Assembly (NCBI GenBank): GCA_034698045.1
Contig: JAQGAU010000930.1
Location: 1 to 22,572 of the forward strand
DNA length: 22,572 bases
Source: Paramacrobiotus richtersi
Lineage: Eukaryota; Tardigrada; Eutardigrada; Parachela; Macrobiotidae
Direction of reading: 5' to 3'
Shown: positions 17,640 through 22,572 of the stretch, piece after piece
Position numbering within the stretch: position 1 is the stretch's first letter
Layout: the number at the start of each line of letters is the position of its first letter
Notes under the pieces: model-generated
What the model saw: only the letters and a program-made list of their open reading frames with translations
The model's database searches: none
What the model was told of the DNA's origin: nothing
Program-made: the position numbers and the translations under genes

Positions 17640-18589
17640 GCCAAATCCGTTAATCGAAATTCACAACTGATCACATATAAGCGAACAGCAGCGGATATAT
17701 CGCAATTACTCAGTATTCGGATCCAGATCCTGGAAGAACTTAACATCCGTTTATTTTGCGTTTAAAAGAACGCAAACGTTTCGTTGGTATACTGTTATTA
17801 TGACCCGATTTTATGATACCCCGAACAATTTAGCGCTGTACAGAATATGCGGTATGTACAGTCTACAGAGGGACCACATCTACAGGAACACAAATGTAAA
17901 TTGCTTTTGAGCAAAGAAAAGCTCAACATCCATAACATAACAACATTACTGTGTAGTCTGTGTTACCATGATGAAACATCCTTTAAAATTAATGTGCGTA
18001 CTAGCTAGGCTGCGTGTTATTATTGTCTTGCAGCAACTTTTCCACTTCGATTCACATACAACCGAGAAATCTGTAGGACCGTGTGCACGTTTCGTGTTAC
18101 GCTTGGTTCAGTTAATCACTAGAGTGAACATTGTCATCGATCTCCGTTTAGTGCCTAATTGCGATAAAGTGATCTAACATCGTGTAATGAATGCACTGGA
18201 TCCACACCAGCGCAGTTCCTTCCTTTCGGAGCCACCAGCTGTATTTCCGTACCATTTCTTATTTTGAGTAATTCGTTTGTGAAGTGTGGACTTTGAAACT
18301 GAAGCAAATCTAGTTATTTTTCCGGTGCTATAGTGTATTTGTGCATGTGTATAATTACGAAGAACACTAGTGCAATCTCGAGATTTATAACACAGAAAGA
18401 CGTTTAAACGCTATTTCGAGGATTCAGAATAATTGCTCGGTACGTAAAGCGCGGAGGATGAACGAGCAACAATTATGACAACAAACATTACGCAGCATTT
18501 AATCGCTGCAGTTGCACGACATTCGTACAAGCGTCATAAAGAAAACGCGGTGTTATCTGATGTTTCTACACTGACAGAAACTGGGCGTT

Positions 18590-19233
18590 TGCGTCGACAA
18601 ATTACTGTTGTTTTGTCGAATGTTCTTGAAGTTCAGAATCAAAGGTGTATGTAGCGCACTATCCAGCACGGAAAGTTATCTGGAGTATTTGCCATGCAAT
18701 CTTTCTGGTCCAGCTTCTGAAAGAGAAAAAGCGTAAATCTATCAAGATTAGCCGACAGAAACAGTAATGAAATCGGTATTCGAGTTCGTTCTTGACAGTT
18801 ATACTACAAACGGGTGAGAAAGGTCAAAGCAGCCGCTGCATGGTCAAGTTCGACCGTGTCGCCCACAAGGAACAGACAGTGGCTCGAAGTAACAGTCTAT
18901 TTAATTTTTGTATCGCTGGAGAACAAAAAAATATGGTTCTTCATATGGTAAACATACCATATAAATGGTAACGCCATATCATGGTAACACCGCCAGCTTT
19001 TTTATCGAGGTATTTGTGTGATTTTTCACACTCGATTCCAATTGCGGCAATTGCGTCGACCGAGTACTGCATATGCTGTTTGTCGAAACTTTTTGAAGCT
19101 CAAAATCAAAGACGTAACGCACAATCCAGCACGGAACGTTATCTGCAGACCGTATAATACTTGCCATGCGACGCGACCTTTATATTCTCCGAGAAAAAGC
19201 GCAAATCTGTCGGGATTAGCCGATAGAAAAAAA
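18590..19233. repeat. diverged direct repeat, about 175-180 bp per copy
   Basis: Copy 1 (about 18590-18765) and copy 2 (about 19052-19233) share, in order, gcgtcgac, tttgtcgaa, ttgaag, atccagcacgga, gttatctg, ttgccatgc, gagaaaaagcg, aaatct and gattagccga. The offset is 462-468 bases. Neither copy is open. It is probably an old non-coding repeat. Confidence 0.75.
18943..18962. repeat. 8-bp stem inverted repeat
   Basis: ATATGGTA and TACCATAT flank a 4-base AACA loop. Two further atggtaac words follow within 30 bases. It lies between the two copies of the diverged direct repeat. Confidence 0.7.
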
Positions 19234-19290
19234 AGAATGGCATTAATTTATCAACAGGTAGTGCTCACAATCAGACTGCATCAGGAAAAT

Positions 19291-19322
19291 CATGGCAAAA
19301 TAACCATGGTTATTTTGCCATG
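19291..19322. repeat. 32-bp perfect palindrome
   Basis: The 16 bases from 19291 (CATGGCAAAATAACCA) are followed directly by their exact reverse complement, with no spacer. The centre is CCATGG. It could be the tip of a foldback element or a dimeric protein site. Confidence 0.9.
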
Positions 19323-19477
19323 GTAAAATGCATTACCAACATTTCGGAACGCGAATGTCTACGGATACGTATAAATCTTGTAGACGAGGTTGAAGTGACC
19401 GTGGAACTGTTCGTCGGTTCGCCGGAGCTATTGGCTGGATTAACATGAGATCCGGCATCGTAACTTCTTATCGCCAT

Positions 19478-20958
19478 GGAACTATATATGAGTAGTATTA
19501 TGAACAAGCAGGTCGGGCAACGGCCGTTGTATGCAAGCTGGCGGTATACGAGTACAGTAATAAGTTATTAGTCTAGATTTACACTGATATTACATCTGGC
19601 GCCGGAGCAAGGGAACTCAACCAGCCCGGTCGGTCTCTTCATTGTTGCTTGTCTTTCTTTTCGTTTTCTGGAAAGGACGCAAGTGACGCCCGTCTGTCTG
19701 AATAATCAGCTCCATGGCAGAAGTTAATTTCAACTTATCTTCCATATGCAGTACTCTATTACGCTACGGCAAGTTGCTATATTATGCCATCGCATGTCTC
19801 TTGTCCCGTGATTATGCTGAGCAAGATATTGGTTTCAGCTTGGGATCAGTTTTCGACTTCGTTATATTGAGGAGCATTGTCTGCTTCGGATAAACCTAAC
19901 CATTTGCAGTTTAATGTGGGCTAACCGGCTAAGTGATATCACGCACTACGAGCCCGAGACCGAAGCTATCGCGGCCGACAATCAGTGGTGCGCAACTGCA
20001 GTTCCAGGAAAATTTTGATCTTCGCTGTTCCATCAAAGCTCTTCAGATGGCTAGCACATTCTTTTCACGGCCAAAATGCAACGGCCGCCAAGCAAACATC
20101 GGCAATACTGTGTTGGTCAACATCGGCCAAGTGCGCAACACCAGTGACCTCTGGTGTCTGGGATACCTGCAGGACATCGAGGATGATCAAGTGTTCATTG
20201 ATTTGGACTGCACTCAATTTCCTCCCTGTTGGATTATCACCCAGTATGTCTGGCAGCATCACTTAATCGATTTGCCTTGGAGTTGGTCCTACCCACGCCA
20301 TCCACTCCGTCCTCCGCCCATGCAGAACGCGCAGGTCGCGTTACGCAGCGAACAGGGTGGGCCCTTCGTATTCCGTCCAGCGAGGCTGTTGAACTATCCA
20401 TCAATAATGTGGAACCTATACCTGTACTAGTACTGTGTTACGTTGACGACAGCCGAAACGGACAGCGCCGCTGTCCAGGAAGTCCTGGTTGTACATCATT
20501 GGCAAAAGGTTCAGTCACTGCCGATTGATGAGTTACCGCTGTTTGGTGCGCTAAGAAATACCGCAAATCTGGACAGAATTCCCGTCTTCAAGCAAATAGT
20601 TTACACGGAAGCTGTCAGTCCAATCCCGCAATTGGAGGGATACCAGTTGGATAGCATAGTCTGTAAGGCCGTAAAGGGAGCGGGTTTCTACATCGAAAGC
20701 GGGATCGGTACATTTGTACGTCCTCGTGGTTTTGTTAAGATCATCAAAAACTGCATCACGTTCTTGCTTTTTAATATGCATCGTCGGGGCGTGGCCCATG
20801 GTCAAGTAGACTCTCGAGAGTGGACAGCATTATCGGAGCAAAAATTCGGTGCGGAAGTTGAAGAGAGTTTACGGAAGTATGCAGAAGAGACACCACTTAA
20901 ATTCCGGATGAGTGAATTGACTTTTGTCGTGAAAGGTGAGTAACGTAGCTATTCGACT
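19478..20958 (+). repeat. tandem segmental duplication, right copy
   Basis: This is the counterpart of 12721-14145 in the same orientation, covering the promoter-proximal region, the first exon of the F-box gene and the first bases of its intron. Recognisable homology ends near 20958. The F-box exons were not found in the remaining 1.6 kb. Confidence 0.85.
20047..20935 (+). pseudogene. second copy of the F-box gene's first exon, broken by an in-frame TAG
   Basis: The 889-base exon starts at an ATG matching that of the gene at 13259 (MASTFFSRPKC versus MARTFFSRPKC) and ends at the same phase-1 donor (AAAG|GTGAGT). The N-terminal Tudor/agenet-like domain is well kept (LWCLGYLQDIEDDQVFIDLD). 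Codon 128 (20428-20430) is TAG, within about two codons absent from the other copy (NLYLY-stop-YCVT). Beyond it the frame stays open for 168 codons and remains closely similar to the paralogue. It could be a recent pseudogene, a truncated 127-residue product or a readthrough product. The F-box exons are missing or lie beyond the window. Sequence before the ATG is also open and in frame, but matches the other copy only over a few codons. Confidence 0.75.
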
Positions 20959-21014
20959 GGCCGTATGTAGTTTCTAAAGCGAATTTGAATGGTTTTACAT
21001 TAGCGGTACTCCGC

Positions 21015-21335
21015 CTAAGGCTCAAAGCTACCATGTAAATAGCTGTTTTGGTAGGTTCCTGATTGCGATCCTCGAAACTTGCTCACTAGCCGTTTGTGTG
21101 GCTATAATATTATTGATCGTGTATAGAAAGATTGCTATCATCACTCTGCCTCTTTTATCCAACAGATGTAAAAAACAGACGCATTGGATATTGTGTCTAT
21201 ACAAAAAGTATTACCTTTACTATGCTCTTTAAGCTGAATAAGTTAGGCTATACATAGCTAGCAAGAGATCGTTAAAAAAGAAAAAATTATCAAATTCTCA
21301 CCCGGAACCAGCCATTTCGATTGCGCCATTATAAC
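21015..21335 (+). mobile_element. decayed solo arm of the foldback element
   Basis: This stretch aligns, with many differences, to the left arm of the element at 21724-22410. Shared words in order are taagg, atgta.atagc.gttttggt.ggttcc, ttgct, ctctgcc, attg, aaaaagt, gctcttta, caagagatcgtta and accagccatttcg. No matching right arm was found nearby, so it is an older, partial copy. Confidence 0.7.
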
Positions 21336-21723
21336 GGCACGAAAGCAATTAACTTCGTTACAAACTCAGGGGATGCGGAATGCGGTTGATTGAGTATAAT
21401 TATTTGGATGCATAAGGCTGAACTGCTTTACTTGATACTCATGGGACGCAGCGGTGTAAGGTCATATGATCTTTAACCGATGCGTAGCAGCATCAAAGAA
21501 ACGCAGTTCAGCTCAACGAATCCAGATAACCAAGTGGTGTTTTTCCAATATCCGGGTGGCCTAAGAAGAATGCTCTTTCCTGTAGTGGTCAGACGTAAAC
21601 CTCGCTAGAGCATGCAGCTCGCTATGAGCATGCAGCAACAGAAACACATACATTTCTGGAACATGGCAGTAGCAATGCAGTTCCAGTTTTTCTTCATATA
21701 CTTTTACAGAATATCAACTTGTC

Positions 21724-22410
21724 TTAAGGCCCCCTACAGTGATGTAGATAGCAGTTTTGGTGGGTTCCGAATTTCGAATGTTTCTTTACGCCTACGCACG
21801 TGATAATTGCCAGGTTATGTGGATCCGGCATAGAAATGGTTGCTCTATTGTATTATGAGTGCTCTCCCTGCCCCATTCACCCAACGGCTGCAAAAAAACA
21901 AGTGCATTGTTCGCCCTATTCAAAAAGTCTTAGCTCTACTGTGCTCTTTAAACTCAATAAAACTTGTCTTGCAAGATATCGTTAGAAAGAGCAAAAAATT
22001 TGTCACGTTCTGACACAGAACCAGCCACTTTGGTTCCATACTGCGCACGCAGTGAATATTTGAAATGTTTGAGTGCTTATAACTTTTTTTATTATCAGCC
22101 GATTCTGCTTATCTCGTGTCAGAACGCGACAAATATTCTGCTCTTTCCAACGATATCTTGCAAGACAAGTTTTATGGAGTTTTTATAGAGCACGGTAGAG
22201 CTAAGACTTTTTGCATAGGGCGAACAATGCAACTGTTTTTTTGGCAGCCGTTGGGTGAAAGGGACAGGGAGAGCACTCATAATACAATAGAGCAACCATT
22301 TCTATACCGGATCCACATAGCCTGGCAATTTCACGTGCGCAGGCGTAAGGAAACATTCGAAATTCGGAACCCACCAAAACTGCTGTCTACATCACTGTAG
22401 GGGGCCTTAA
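21724..22410. mobile_element. TTAA-flanked foldback element (non-autonomous, MITE-like)
   Basis: Left arm 21724-22016 and right arm 22116-22410 are near-perfect reverse complements of about 293 bases, separated by a 99-base spacer. The ends read TTAAGGCCCCCTACAG and CTGTAGGGGGCCTTAA, so the element proper (21728-22406) is bounded by TTAA on both sides, as expected of a TTAA target duplication of piggyBac-type transposases. There is no transposase gene; the frames in the arms are shadows of the inverted repeat. The arms differ at only a modest number of positions, implying recent insertion or gene conversion. Confidence 0.85.
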
Positions 22411-22508
22411 ACCCTATTATGTCCATAATGGTATGACAATCTTATCACACACCGAAAAGGGCAAAATGCATGTACGTTCACTTAATAAAATAAATAGTGA
22501 AATGCAAG

Positions 22509-22572
22509 GTATGGAAGACAGTGAGGGAACGGCCCGAGTCGTTTTTGGCTTGCTGAAGCCCCTTTATGATCG
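22509..22572 (+). other. possible exon running off the window
   Basis: After gaaatgcaag, a possible but weak acceptor, a frame reads MEDSEGTARVVFGLLKPLYD without a stop to the edge. Its phase (two bases, then ATG) would suit the donor of the broken F-box paralogue. No F-box is recognisable in so short a piece. Confidence 0.2.

Larger units (their letters stand above)
17640..19477. other. intergenic region
   Basis: No gene was found on either strand; open frames are short and AT-rich. It contains the diverged direct repeat at 18590-19233 and the two palindromic sites near 18943 and 19291, listed separately. Confidence 0.5.

Noticed and set aside
20428..20430. Reassignment of TAG to an amino acid in this organism
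   Set aside because: Other frames here appear to end at TAG (11924 and 11933), though both are themselves uncertain, and the well-supported genes contain no internal TAG.
21612..22400. Five overlapping plus-strand frames of 61-94 codons
   Set aside because: They lie in or beside the arms of the foldback element, mirror each other and have no coding character.

Overview
The window looks like nuclear DNA of an invertebrate animal. Genes are split by GT-AG introns of about 100 to 2,200 bases, intergenic stretches are AT-rich, there is no operon structure, and one gene has a metazoan-type Shisa-like layout. The F-box family with a Tudor/agenet-like N-terminus reminds me of tardigrade gene families, but I cannot verify that and hold it at low confidence. 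Most exons were found by reading codons and checking that splice phases agree. No transcript data were available.

Layout. 1-677: a minisatellite and one possible minus-strand exon. 678-1801 (+): two-exon gene for an acidic 160-residue protein I do not recognise. 2641-6728 (-): six-exon fructosamine-3-kinase-like gene, complete at 328 residues and convergent with the first gene; its last intron is almost entirely a minisatellite. 6729-8267: divergent promoter region. 8268-11099 (+): UMP-CMP kinase-like gene whose 2.2 kb intron holds hairpins and a possible 99-base cassette exon. 11838-11926 (+): possible terminal exon, ending 4 bases from the stop of a minus-strand gene for a cysteine-containing, probably secreted protein (11931-12371). 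13259-15737 (+): four-exon F-box protein gene, 598 residues. 16537-17639 (-): four-exon Shisa-like membrane protein gene. 17640-19477: intergenic, with a diverged direct repeat and palindromes. 19478-20958: a second copy of the promoter and first exon of the F-box gene, interrupted by an in-frame TAG. 21015-22410: a decayed repeat arm and an intact TTAA-flanked foldback element. 22509-22572: a short open frame running off the edge.

The genes do not form an obvious pathway. Fructosamine-3-kinase repairs glycated protein, UMP-CMP kinase supplies pyrimidine nucleotides, the F-box protein would recruit substrates to an SCF ubiquitin ligase, and the Shisa-like protein belongs to the secretory pathway. 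The main events in the right half are a roughly 6.8 kb-spaced tandem duplication of the F-box gene's 5' part and mobile-element insertion beside the second copy.
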